64,000 bases of DNA, taken from Saururus chinensis (taxonomy: Eukaryota; Streptophyta; Magnoliopsida; Piperales; Saururaceae). Both the position numbers and the translations under genes were made by a program. Shown in pieces: positions 34,666-44,060 of the stretch (position 1 is the stretch's first letter; every line of letters begins with the position of its first letter). Below the pieces are notes generated by a model, which saw only the letters and a list, made by a program, of their open reading frames with translations, was not told where the DNA came from and ran no database searches. The stretch lies in assembly GCA_035235625.1 (NCBI GenBank), contig CP141142.1, positions 35,846,995-35,910,994 of the forward strand, written 5' to 3'.

Positions 34666-34813
34666 ATGAGTCTGTCACCCCCTACTTTATCTAGCCCACC
34701 CCTTAAACATAGTTAGTAGATAACCATCGCTGTATATATCGAGCCGGTAGATATCTATTGATTATATAAAAGTGGGGTGGGTTAGATAAAGTAAGGGGTA
34801 GCAAATTTCTCAT
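34666..34813. mobile_element. Foldback MITE, about 148 bp
   Basis: The left arm ATGAG...CCCCCTACTTTATCTAGCCC matches the reverse complement of the right arm (ATGAG...CCCCTTACTTTATCTAACCC), with G-rich GTGGGGTGGGTTAGATAAAG visible on the plus strand at about 34771-34790. The superfamily is not assigned and the target duplication is unclear. Confidence 0.65.
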
Positions 34814-35238
34814 CCTTAGACAAACTTCCCATTCATTCTTTCTCTTTCTCATCCTCTAGCAGTTGAGTACTATTGCCACCGGCTATGCCTCTTTCCCGGT
34901 CTGACCCATCCTCCGTATCTCCTCATCCTCTTTCCTCTTTTTCTTCTCCCCTCTTCAGCTGCAAATGAGTCAGGGCAATGTGAATTGGCTACAACCATGG
35001 CTATGGGAAAAGCCTATCCTTTTTGGTTGCCCTAGCTATAGTTAGGCCAAATATAGCCAAGAACACATTTATTTCCTCCCAACTAATACTTAGAACCCTC
35101 CAAGAAGAAAAAAATGGTATTTGTTTTACCCATGACCACCCATTATATTACTATTGTCCACCCCAACACTCATAACTTATCTTCCTATCTTTTCCGAAGC
35201 CAACAGCCAAAAGTTGAAGACTTTTTTTCCCTTTTTTT

Positions 35239-36170
35239 TGTCACGACCTGGAATAAAAGCCTTTTTAAAACACATAAATGGTAAATCACAAGAAATTTTT
35301 TTTCTTAAGTGCAAAACAAACTATTCAATTAAATATCTAAGCTACGATAAATGAGGTTTACAAATATGAAATCAAATCATATGATATTTTTACATGTCTC
35401 AAAAATTCAAAAGAATAACTTATCCATCTAAGTACAAGTTTGTCATCAGCTTAAAAATAAATAACTAAGTTGACTCTCATGCCAAAGATACACTTACTTA
35501 ATTTACATAAATGAAGAACTACATCCCATGCTCGCCTGTCTTAGTCTTCCTAGTCCCTGCTTGAAGAACTTGCAACCAACCAAAACAATAACAAAACCTC
35601 TCCACCCAAGAGAAGAGTTTCCAAAATAATAAAAAGATTTATTAATAATTTTTGGATAGGGCCAACATCACCAATGTTAGTTGCCTACGTACTCATTAAA
35701 CGACATCTCTAATGTTATTCGAACAAAATCAGATTCATACGTAGTTTTGCCTAAAAACTTCAGTATCTCAAAAAATATAACATCAAACATGAAATGCTTA
35801 AATATTTTCAATCAACATACATTTTATGCAAGTCCTTTAATTGTCCTACTTGTGATAATTAACATGCAATAACAATCAATGTCATTAATTATCTCACAAC
35901 CCTTGTTCAATAATTAATACCTCTGTCTAATCGCCTATACAAATAAACACATCATATCTCAACTAAAATGACACATGATTCTAACTACCCTTCATTATTT
36001 TGACCCAACTCTAAGTTTAACATAATATAACTCATAATAAAGGTTAATACACTACAATCGCAGTGTAAGGAAATAAGAACATAATATAAATATGTGTTTA
36101 CCTAGAGATAACTTGACTCTAAAAAAAAAACCCAATTACTTAACTCTAACATTGCAGTAGACTGCCTAAT
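35239..36170 (-). mobile_element. Element E: LTR fragment, minus strand, related to D
   Basis: On the minus strand this segment ends CCAGGTCGTGACA at 35239, a Ty3-type LTR 3' end. At about 35650-35730 its reverse complement matches element D around 38940-39010: GTACGTAGGCAAC, then an AACRTTRGTGATGTTGGCCC-like block, then ATCC. The D-like 5' end (TGTAACGACC) was not found, so the right boundary is approximate. No coding frame is present. Confidence 0.5.
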
Positions 36171-37079
36171 AGAAGATTGACCCAAATCCCCAGGGCTTTT
36201 AATAACCTGCCACGAATACGGAGAAGTGGATTCGAACTGTGCTTATGGACAGAGATTGACAAAAAATACAAGTCTTCCATGATGCTTATGTCACTCCGCT
36301 TTTTATATGTACTATATAGTCATGTGAAGTCCTGCAGAAAAACCATGATAAAGACCTCGTTGGCCAATACAAAAACTGTTGTGGAAGTGAAGAAAGTGTA
36401 CAAGTAACACAATCTCCACCATTCCAACTTTAGGAAAAATATCTTCAAAGATATAACTAATGTAACTCATAAAAACCTAAGGTCTTTATGATCATTGACT
36501 CCCTCAAATATTCAAAACTTAGACTCGATTATTTTTATCTAGTCAAGTATTTATCTAACCAATTGGGTCCTCTTCACATTGTGAATCAGTGCAATAAATA
36601 GCTCATCTAATGGGCTATGACTTAGAGAACATCTCAAACCCTAATAGTCCCCATGAGACTAGGGCAAAGTCCCATAACTATAGCCTCAGTTCATTAACCA
36701 AGGTAAGTTTCCATGTTAGGGCCCTTGTTCACTCCATGAACCATTCTCAGACCCCATTTAAGGCATTTTAGTCTTTATCTTGATTAGGTGTTCTTTCCCC
36801 AATCTAACGTCAACCAATATCTTTTGATCAATCTTCATTAATCTTAAGTTACCATTATAAATTAACTCATCGATAATAAAAGCATATATCAGAGTAAGGA
36901 ACATAAATAACATGAAGTCACACATGTCCATTAATAATAAATAAAGACCCTTTGAACTCATTTGCAGGGCTAGGGCTAGATGAGTAACGTATAAATTAAG
37001 GCAAGTGTAAAAGGAGCATGAAGACCTTAGAATGACACTGATACACAAAAATGTCTGCATCTTGGAGCAACAAAATATA

Positions 37080-37224
37080 CTCCCTCTATCTTATATTAAT
37101 AGCTATATTTAAAAAAATAATAATTGTTATTAAATAGTGAAACCCACATTTATGAGAAGGAAAAATAAACTTATGATACTCTTTTTTAAGTACCCAATAA
37201 TAAATTAAATAAAAGGGAGCTATT
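37080..37224. mobile_element. Stowaway-like MITE, cut by element D
   Basis: It begins CTCCCTCTATCTTATATTAA after TA. It is colinear with the complete element at 47763-47922 through AAACCCACAT, GGAAAAATAA and TTATGATA blocks. The sequence stops matching at GGGAGCTATT, precisely where element D begins (TGTAACGACC). The missing right end was not found beyond D. Confidence 0.65.
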
Positions 37225-37810
37225 TGTAACGACCCGTCTTCCAATTATGCTTAACCCGGGGGGGTTAAGGGTAATTTGATATCAGGATTATGGGGTTTCA
37301 TTAGGTGAAATCCCTGTATCTGGGTAGAGCTCGAAGTAACGAACACAACGCACCCAAGAACACTCAAAACGGAGGTCGGGAACGAAAGTTACGACCTCGG
37401 GAAGCGTGTCATATGGGCGGGACCCACTTTCAAAGTTCGAGATAAGATACCCATGTGGGGTCTAGTTTTGAAGGGATCATCGATACGAGTCCATCAGTAC
37501 CAAGATCGTGCAATTCCGACTTCGGGATAAAAAGTTATCGCATTTTGAAGTTGGAATTGTATTTTAAAGAAATAATAATAAAATATTTAGAAAAAGACAA
37601 AAAAGATGACGTCATCCAGCCGAGTCGAGCCGAGCCGGAGCTGAGCCGCGTCAGAGCCGAGCCACGGAGCCGCGGGTCGCGCGGCGCGGCAGCGCTCGCC
37701 GCGCGCGTCACGCGCGTGGACCTCTTTTTTGGTCCAGTCTTTGAGTGACATGTGGCACGCATCTATGCACACGTATTCTATTTCTTCCGTCCGCTCGCAT
37801 GCCAATCTCT

Positions 37811-37819
37811 TATAAATAG
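37811..37819 (+). promoter_or_regulatory. TATA box of element D
   Basis: TATAAATAG matches the plant TATA consensus and sits 586 bp into the LTR-like element, comparable to the TATA boxes of A and B. Confidence 0.5.
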
Positions 37820-38203
37820 TTCATTCCGATCAGTTTTCAGGGGGAGTTTCTGAAGTCATTCTACGTCCGTTTTCTTCCGTTCAAAATGCGTTCCTAACTA
37901 AATCGAGGGTGCTCTACGCAATGGAAGTGTCAATTCTTCGAGTTAGCAACCCTGTATAGGAGAAACATCCTGGGCTAAATGGAGTTTACGTCCGCCGCCT
38001 ACGGGTGCAAAAAGGATAAAATATCTCCGGGTAAGGGGAAATTCTCCCACGTTTTCTCATCTTCCGTTCTTCGTTTCTTACTTATTTCAAGTCCGATTAG
38101 AGTCATTCAAGAGGCTTTCCTAGCTAATTTGAGGGTGAGCAACGCAATGGAAGCATCTACTCCTCGAATTATCAATGTTATGTGAGGGAAATATCCCAAG
38201 GGT

Positions 38204-38450
38204 AAGGGGAGGTTCTGCCCGTTGCCTATGGGGACAGGAAGAGAAAAGTGTTTTCGGACAAGGGGAGGTTCTGTCCGCTGCCTACGGGCATTGTGAGGGT
38301 AAAGTGTCTCCGGGTAAGGGGAGGTTCTGCCCGTTGCCTACGGGCACGGGAAGGGAAAAATGTCTTCGGACAAGGGGAGGTTTTGTCCGCTGCCTACGGG
38401 CACTGTGAAGGTAAAGTATTCCAAAGTTACAGAAGGTTCTGGCCGCAGTC
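38204..38450 (+). repeat. 56-bp tandem array with GC-rich hairpins (element D)
   Basis: AAGGGGAGGTTCTG or a variant starts at 38204, 38260, 38316 and 38372, and a decayed unit at about 38428. The step is exactly 56 bp. Units alternate between two types, GCCCGT-TGCCT-ACGGGC and GTCCGC-TGCCT-ACGGGC, so the higher-order unit is 112 bp. The first type forms a perfect 6-bp stem. The second keeps four or five pairs, including a wobble. Confidence 0.85.
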
Positions 38451-39179
38451 TCCGGATTAGAAAGAGCAGACGCTCTAAGGAAATGAGCAACTCCGAATAT
38501 CGCCACTTCCAGAATTGGAGGGGAGTATACTTTCTTGACCTTCTAATTTAATATGCTTTATATGACTGCACATCTTGATTTATTCTATTGTGATCTAAAA
38601 TGCTCTCTGCTATGACGTGACATACTCTGATATGATATGACCAGTATGGTCGGATAAAATATGATATGATCTGATATGATCCAACAGGTTTTGTAGTGTG
38701 TTCTGCTCTGCTCTATGATAGAGTGGGATGTGTGTTTTGTTAGTATTCTTCTCATCTATGTGAGATGTGTGTTTTCTGATTTATTGGCTTTCATTTAACT
38801 CTGATGAGTAATAAGATTTCCGTTGGATTTCGAATGAATCATTCAGATATAACGTATACGTATTTTATCGTATATAATTTTCTGATGTTTGGTAAATGTA
38901 TTAGCCATTAGGCAGAACTACGTTCGGATCCGATTATATTGGAATAACGTCAGAGATAGTATCCAATATGTACGTAGGCAACCAACGATAAGATAACGTT
39001 GGCCCGATCCAAATTAGTTATAAAATTAGGTTTGTTCTGATTTGCGCACAATTGAACGTTAATGCTTCGCAGTGCGCAGATGAACGTTATGACTCTCGCA
39101 CTCAGAGTCTGCAGCTCCTGGTCAGTCGGTTTTAATTTTTCCGCTTATTTTCTCCATTCCGATTGTGTTTTCCGCTCAA

Positions 39180-40261
39180 GCTAAATAAATCTCAATTTTT
39201 TTAGCTCAAGCTCGATTTGATTAGCAATCTCGATGCTCAATTTAAACTCGAGCTCAAAAATCCTATGTAAAAGACACTTGCAACTAGGTTCAAGAAGGCT
39301 AGAATCTAGGCAATTAATTTTTTTATAATGATCTAGCTTAATAAATATAGATTATGTATAATAATTTGTAAATGATATTCGAGCTCAATCTTCATTAGCC
39401 TTATTCCATGTGAGTTTGCATCTACTCGAGGCGTGCAATTCGAGCCAAGTTAAGATTGAACTCTACTCAAGCTAATTCAAGCACGAGTCGAACTCAAGTG
39501 CGCTTCAAATTAGGGGTTTTGACCAAGAGACCCAAATATATGTTGGAAGTGGAAAACCTAGCCAACAGTTCCTCTCTTTTATGTACCATGATAGAATTAA
39601 ATACCAAAAATAACCCTTATACCCTTTCAAATTTTCAAACACATGTCACTCCCTACTAGAGGTGGTAGTATTAGCCAGTGGCCGCGGCCTGGATTAGCTT
39701 GGCCAAGCTAGCCACGACCAAACTATAACCATTTGTTTTTTTTAATTTTTAATCTAAACCTAAATGGGACAGGTAAACCTTAGGAGTAGACTGAGATTTT
39801 TTAAATTTCAATAGCATATTTGTAAATAGGAGAGATATTATTGGAGAGTGTCATTTGGGAAAAAAAGTAATTTGGTGGAAAAAACTTTTGTCAAGTTTGA
39901 GTCTTTTTAATTTGAGTAGAATTCCTCAACAACTTTGTGCACAGTAAAGAGTTTTTACTATTCTCCATTTACTATGAGCCAGTTTCATGAATGCATGAGG
40001 GCCATTCATACATAAAATGGATACAAGACAATTTTAACCTAAAAAGATGCCCTGCCTGTGGAAGCAGGTAAACGTGTGCAGCGGTCTTAGCTGTCAATAG
40101 TCAGGAAGGCAGGGAGACGGAAAGCAGTGAAGAGACCGAATACGGCCTCTTGAGAACTTGAAACTTCCAGCCAATGAAAAGCCTCCACACTCACGCGGAC
40201 ACACTTTTCCCGCAAGAATAGCTGGCGACACTGGATTGGTTGCCCCGAAAACTCACTGACC
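39180..40261. other. Upstream region of the CIPK gene
   Basis: There is no gene. The distal half is AT-rich, with GCTCAAGCTCGA-like purine/pyrimidine alternations near 39170-39500. Closer to the gene, a CCAAT at about 40170 and an inverted ATTGG near 40235 may be promoter elements. Confidence 0.4.
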
Positions 40262-40268
40262 TATAAAA
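40262..40268 (+). promoter_or_regulatory. TATA box of the CIPK gene
   Basis: TATAAAA lies in GACCTATAAAACG, 254 bp upstream of the start codon. This gives a predicted transcription start near 40290-40300 and a GC-rich leader of about 225 bases. I see no ATG in that leader. Confidence 0.65.
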
Positions 40269-40386
40269 CGTCTCCGGACCCCTTCCCCGTAACTTTGCTA
40301 AAAATAAATTCCGTTTTCAGCGAAAGAGGCGGCGAGCGCCTGAATCCCAACAACCCTTTTCCCCGATTTCGCCGCCCAAGGCCACC

Positions 40387-40406
40387 CGTCCGATCCTGAT
40401 CGGACG
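40387..40406. promoter_or_regulatory. Perfect 9-bp inverted repeat in the CIPK 5' leader
   Basis: CGTCCGATC, then CT, then GATCGGACG: a 20-base near-palindrome. In RNA the minimal loop is too tight for full pairing, but a slightly opened hairpin is possible. It could also be a dimeric protein site in DNA. Confidence 0.5.
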
Positions 40407-40521
40407 ATCAACAAGTACAGTTATATCTCCGCCACCGCCGAGAGCCTCCGCTCTCCAGAGGGAGAGTCAGACGGAGCGTTCGTTGAAGCACAAACCTATC
40501 CCTGCTCTCTCTCCACCGGCC

Positions 40522-41841
40522 ATGCCCGGCTCCGGCGCCGCCCCGCCGGAATCCGGCGAAGAAACCGGCGGCAAGGCCGTCCTCCTGGGGCGCTATGAGA
40601 TCGGCCGGCTCCTCGGCTGCGGCGCGTTTGCCAAGGTCTACCACTCACGGGACCTCCGCACCGGGCAGAGCGTGGCCGTCAAGTCGATCAGCAAGGCCCG
40701 GGTGGCCAAGTCCGGGCTTGCCGGCCACGTGAAGCGGGAGATTGAAGTGATGCGCCGCCTCCGCCACACTCACATCGTCCGCCTCCACGAGGTGCTCGCC
40801 TCCCGCTCCAAGATCCACTTCGTCATGGAGTATGCCAAGGGCGGTGAGCTCTTCTCTCGAGTCGCCCGCGCCGGCCGCCTCCCCGAGGACCTCTGCCGCC
40901 GCTACTTCCAGCAGCTCATCTCGGCCGTCGGATACTGCCACTCCCGCGGCGTCTTCCACCGCGACCTCAAGCCCGAGAACCTGCTCCTCGACGAGCACGG
41001 CGACCTCAAGGTCTCCGACTTCGGCCTGTCCGCCATAGTTGCCGCCCCGTCCGATGACTCCCCGCCGTCCTCGCCGTCTGTGCTCCACACGCTCTGCGGG
41101 ACCCCCGCGTACGTCGCGCCGGAGATCCTCGCGAAGAAAGGATACGACGGGACCAAGGTCGACATCTGGTCGTGCGGGGTGATACTCTTCGTCCTGGGCG
41201 CCGGATATCTGCCATTCAACGATCCCAATCTGATGACCATGTATCGGAAAATCTACAGGGGGGAGTTCAGGTGCCCGCGGTGGATGTCGGCCGACATGAA
41301 GCGGATGATCTTCCGGCTCCTGGACACCAACCCGGAGACGAGGATCACAGTGGAGGAGATCATTCAAGATCCATGGTTCGCAAAAGGGTTCAAGGAAGTG
41401 AAGTTCAAATTCCACGAGGAGGAGCCCAAGGAGGAAGAGGCCGACCGGAGCTTGAATGCTTTTGACATTATCTCCTTCTCGTCCGGGTTCGACCTCTCGC
41501 CGCTCTTCGACGGGGGAGCGGAGGACAAGGGGGCGGCTACACCGGGGGCTGGGTGGGAGAGGTTCGTGTCGGAAGAGGCGGCGGGGAGAGTATTGGAGAG
41601 GGTGGAGGAGGTGGCGAGGGAGGTGGGGGTGGAGGTGCGGAGGAAGGCCGGGAAGGGGTGGCGAGTGGAGATGGAGGGGCAGAACGGTAATTTCAGCGCG
41701 GCGGTGAGCGTCCGCCCCCTGTGGGAGGGGCTGGTGGTTGTGGAAGTAAAGAAGCGAGCCGGCGAGTGGTTTTGGCGGGGGAGAATCCGTCCCAAGCTCG
41801 ACGGCCTCGTTTACCGGTTGCCGGGGCCCGAGCGGCTTTGA
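40522..41841 (+). CDS. CIPK: CBL-interacting protein kinase (CIPK/SnRK3), intronless
   Basis: It encodes 439 residues in one exon, the usual CIPK length. I chose the ATG at 40522; the frame is open further 5' but has no other ATG. The kinase domain runs from about 25 to 286: glycine loop GCGAFAKV (32-39), VAVK with Lys54, HRDLKPEN (146-153), DFG (166-168), a long activation loop, and APE (199-201). The regulatory part holds the NAF/FISL motif ([20 protein letters not shown], 310-329), which binds calcineurin B-like calcium sensors and holds the kinase off, then a PPI-type phosphatase-interaction region (about 345-370). Absence of introns and overall form fit the intronless clade that includes CIPK4, CIPK7 and CIPK14. 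Very high GC and GC3 contrast with the flanks. Expected role: Ca2+/CBL-dependent phosphorylation of transporters in stress or nutrient signalling. Confidence 0.95.
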   Translation: MPGSGAAPPESGEETGGKAVLLGRYEIGRLLGCGAFAKVYHSRDLRTGQSVAVKSISKARVAKSGLAGHVKREIEVMRRLRHTHIVRLHEVLASRSKIHFVMEYAKGGELFSRVARAGRLPEDLCRRYFQQLISAVGYCHSRGVFHRDLKPENLLLDEHGDLKVSDFGLSAIVAAPSDDSPPSSPSVLHTLCGTPAYVAPEILAKKGYDGTKVDIWSCGVILFVLGAGYLPFNDPNLMTMYRKIYRGEFRCPRWMSADMKRMIFRLLDTNPETRITVEEIIQDPWFAKGFKEVKFKFHEEEPKEEEADRSLNAFDIISFSSGFDLSPLFDGGAEDKGAATPGAGWERFVSEEAAGRVLERVEEVAREVGVEVRRKAGKGWRVEMEGQNGNFSAAVSVRPLWEGLVVVEVKKRAGEWFWRGRIRPKLDGLVYRLPGPERL

Positions 41842-42590
41842 CCGGTCCGTTTGGGATTCCGGCCAAACTTATGACTGTTTCCTATGAAGAAAACAAAATA
41901 CGTTTCGTTTTTGGCCCGGCGATTTGTGCATTAAACTGTAATAACCGAGGACTTGATTTTTACCGGTTGCTATTTTTTTGGTACCGGGATTTTTTATTAT
42001 CTATATCTATTATCCCTGTAAATATCAACTAATAAATATATAAATATGTTTAATGCAACAATCATGACCTTGAGTTGATGCTTACGGCTTACCATTATAT
42101 TGAAGAGGTCAGATTTCTTTTAATTTAAGTTAGTATATAATTTATACTTATACTATTATTAAAATAAAAAAGGTGGATAAATATTTTTGTCAAACATCTT
42201 AAACTATTTGCCCTTGTGTTTATAGAGTTTACTTTGTGTTTGAAGTTTTTTTTTTTTAAATTATTACTATGGCTATGAATCTCTGGGTTTTATATGCAAA
42301 TAAAAGTCTTAAATAATTTAATTTGCCTCGTTCAAGATTTTTTTATTATAGAAACTTAGTTAACAGTCCTAAATATGTTTTAAATTTTATACGAGAACCT
42401 AACTAAAAGAGTTAAATTAGATTCTTAAGATTCCTAAATTATTATGGTTGCACTTATCGAAGCTTTCTATGAAAATTTAATTAAAAGTTTTTAACTTACT
42501 ATAATTGTATGTTTCCTAAGTTTTATATGTAAATTTAATTAATTTAAATTGAATTTAAAGTCCTAATATATTATGAGAGATCCTTTTTTA
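41842..42590 (+). other. 3' flank of the CIPK gene
   Basis: AATAAA at 42031-42036 is a candidate polyadenylation signal. The DNA becomes strongly AT-rich immediately after the coding region. Nothing else is recognised. Confidence 0.45.
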
Positions 42591-43530
42591 AGAGAGACCA
42601 TATTGGTTTCTAGACAATTTATGTGAAAAAGTAAGTAATTCAAAAAATTTAATTAATTAATTAAGATAGATGCTACATATTGATTTTGTCAATAGTATTG
42701 GAGATTAAAAATAATATTAAGAGCTTTTATATTTGTGTTGTTAAAGAATGAATCCTAATTGTTACTCAAGATGACACTTATATTTAAAAAAATTGTCTGG
42801 TAGCTCATAATTATTATATATATTTTTACAATTACTAAAAATATTATTTTCATTGTGCATATTGCTAATATTGATTTTTTATCACATAAAAAACTATTGT
42901 ATTAAGCACATGCATTTGTTACACACTTTGACTATATTAAAAATATAAATGTGGGGTCATATTAGTTTTTGTTCCCCTCTGCCGTCTATCTCACGCCTTA
43001 CAGCATGAGCTCACAGGTTTATACAATCTTTTTCAATATAAAATTATAAGAAGATCCGCACATAAACAAGGGGCACATAAGATTTTTCCAATGTGCCTAC
43101 CCTGTACTTGCCCCTTAAGAATATCAACTCATCCTTCCTTGTTATATTAATAATTTTATTTAATTTATTTTAAGAAGAGATGTAGGAAATAATTTTTAAT
43201 TATATTTTTCTCTTAATAATCTGTCTCAGACGGTGCAGGAGTTGGGGGATGCGCCGACGCCTGATTGCATGATTAAGCGGCATGACTCAGTTTTCAGAAG
43301 CGATGTCACAGTTGGCCGACCACATTATTCAATTGGGTGAAGTGCTTAAAAAATGAATTTTAGAGATGGTTCCGTCTTCTAGTGCTATAATTAGCAAGTC
43401 TCTACTTTTAATCAATGGGCAACAGCAAAAACCCAAAACCTGATCATTTTGCTGTAAATTTTACGCTACAGTTACCATGCCTTGTCTCCGCAGATTGCAA
43501 GCTCCAAGACAAAATATTCCAAATGACTAT

Positions 43531-43711
43531 AAAGTGTTCATCTTATATTAATATAATGAACTTTTGGACTGATTAACACTATTTGCTTGACAAGAAAGTG
43601 TTCATCTTATATTAATATAATGAATTTTTGGACTTATTAACACTATTTGCTTGACAACAAAGCGTTCATCTTATATTAATTTAATGCACTTTTGGGCTGA
43701 TTAACATTGTT
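43531..43711 (+). repeat. 64-bp tandem repeat, 2.8 units
   Basis: AAAGTGTTCATCTTATATTA starts at 43531 and 43595, and with changes at 43659. Copy 2 of the segmental duplication has only one unit (about 50210), so the expansion followed the duplication. Confidence 0.85.
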
Positions 43712-43734
43712 TGAAAGCATACTTCGGGGCTGTT

Positions 43735-44060
43735 TAGCTAATGATTTAAAGTAGAAAGAAAATAATTTTGTAAGAGAATTAATTTTTTATATAAAAAAAA
43801 ATACAAGATGCTTGGTTAGAGTTTTATTGGATGATTTCAAAAAGAAATCAGATTTTAGTTTATTTTTAATTTTTATGTAAAAATGGCAAAAATATCCTCT
43901 AATATAATGGGTAAAACGTCTTTTCTAAATGGGTAAAACGTTTTTTTATGTCTATTTTAGTTTTAAATGAGCCTTTCAAACAGTTTTCACATTAGAAATC
44001 ACTTTCCACTCTAAACAAATCACTTTCCACTCATAAAATCTACTTCCCAAACGGGCCCTT
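43735..44060. mobile_element. hAT-like MITE present only in duplication copy 1
   Basis: The left end GGGGCTGTTTAGCTAATGA and the right end CTTCCCAAACGGGCCC are typical hAT-type MITE termini. Copy 2 has the uninterrupted sequence CATACTTCAGCCATAACTTC (about 50270), so this is an insertion. A diverged 8-bp duplication (CTTCGGGG and CTTTAGGC) is possible but weak. Confidence 0.65.

Larger units (their letters stand above)
37225..39180 (+). mobile_element. Element D: LTR-like insertion with 56-bp hairpin array
   Basis: It begins TGTAACGACCCG, the typical start of Ty3/gypsy (Tekay/Del-like) LTRs. A TATAAATAG lies at 37811, 586 bp in. A GC-rich GAGCCGAGCC region lies at 37612-37710. A larger direct repeat of about 120 bp (around 37855-37975 and 38085-38205) precedes the 56-bp array. 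The 3' end was not identified: no GTGACA followed by CTATT is visible, so the right limit is approximate. No retroelement proteins are encoded. Confidence 0.6.

Noticed and set aside
40645-41415. 256-residue open frame on the minus strand opposite the CIPK gene
   Set aside because: It is a shadow of the GC-rich kinase coding sequence. The plus-strand frame has all kinase motifs and the antisense translation has no family features.
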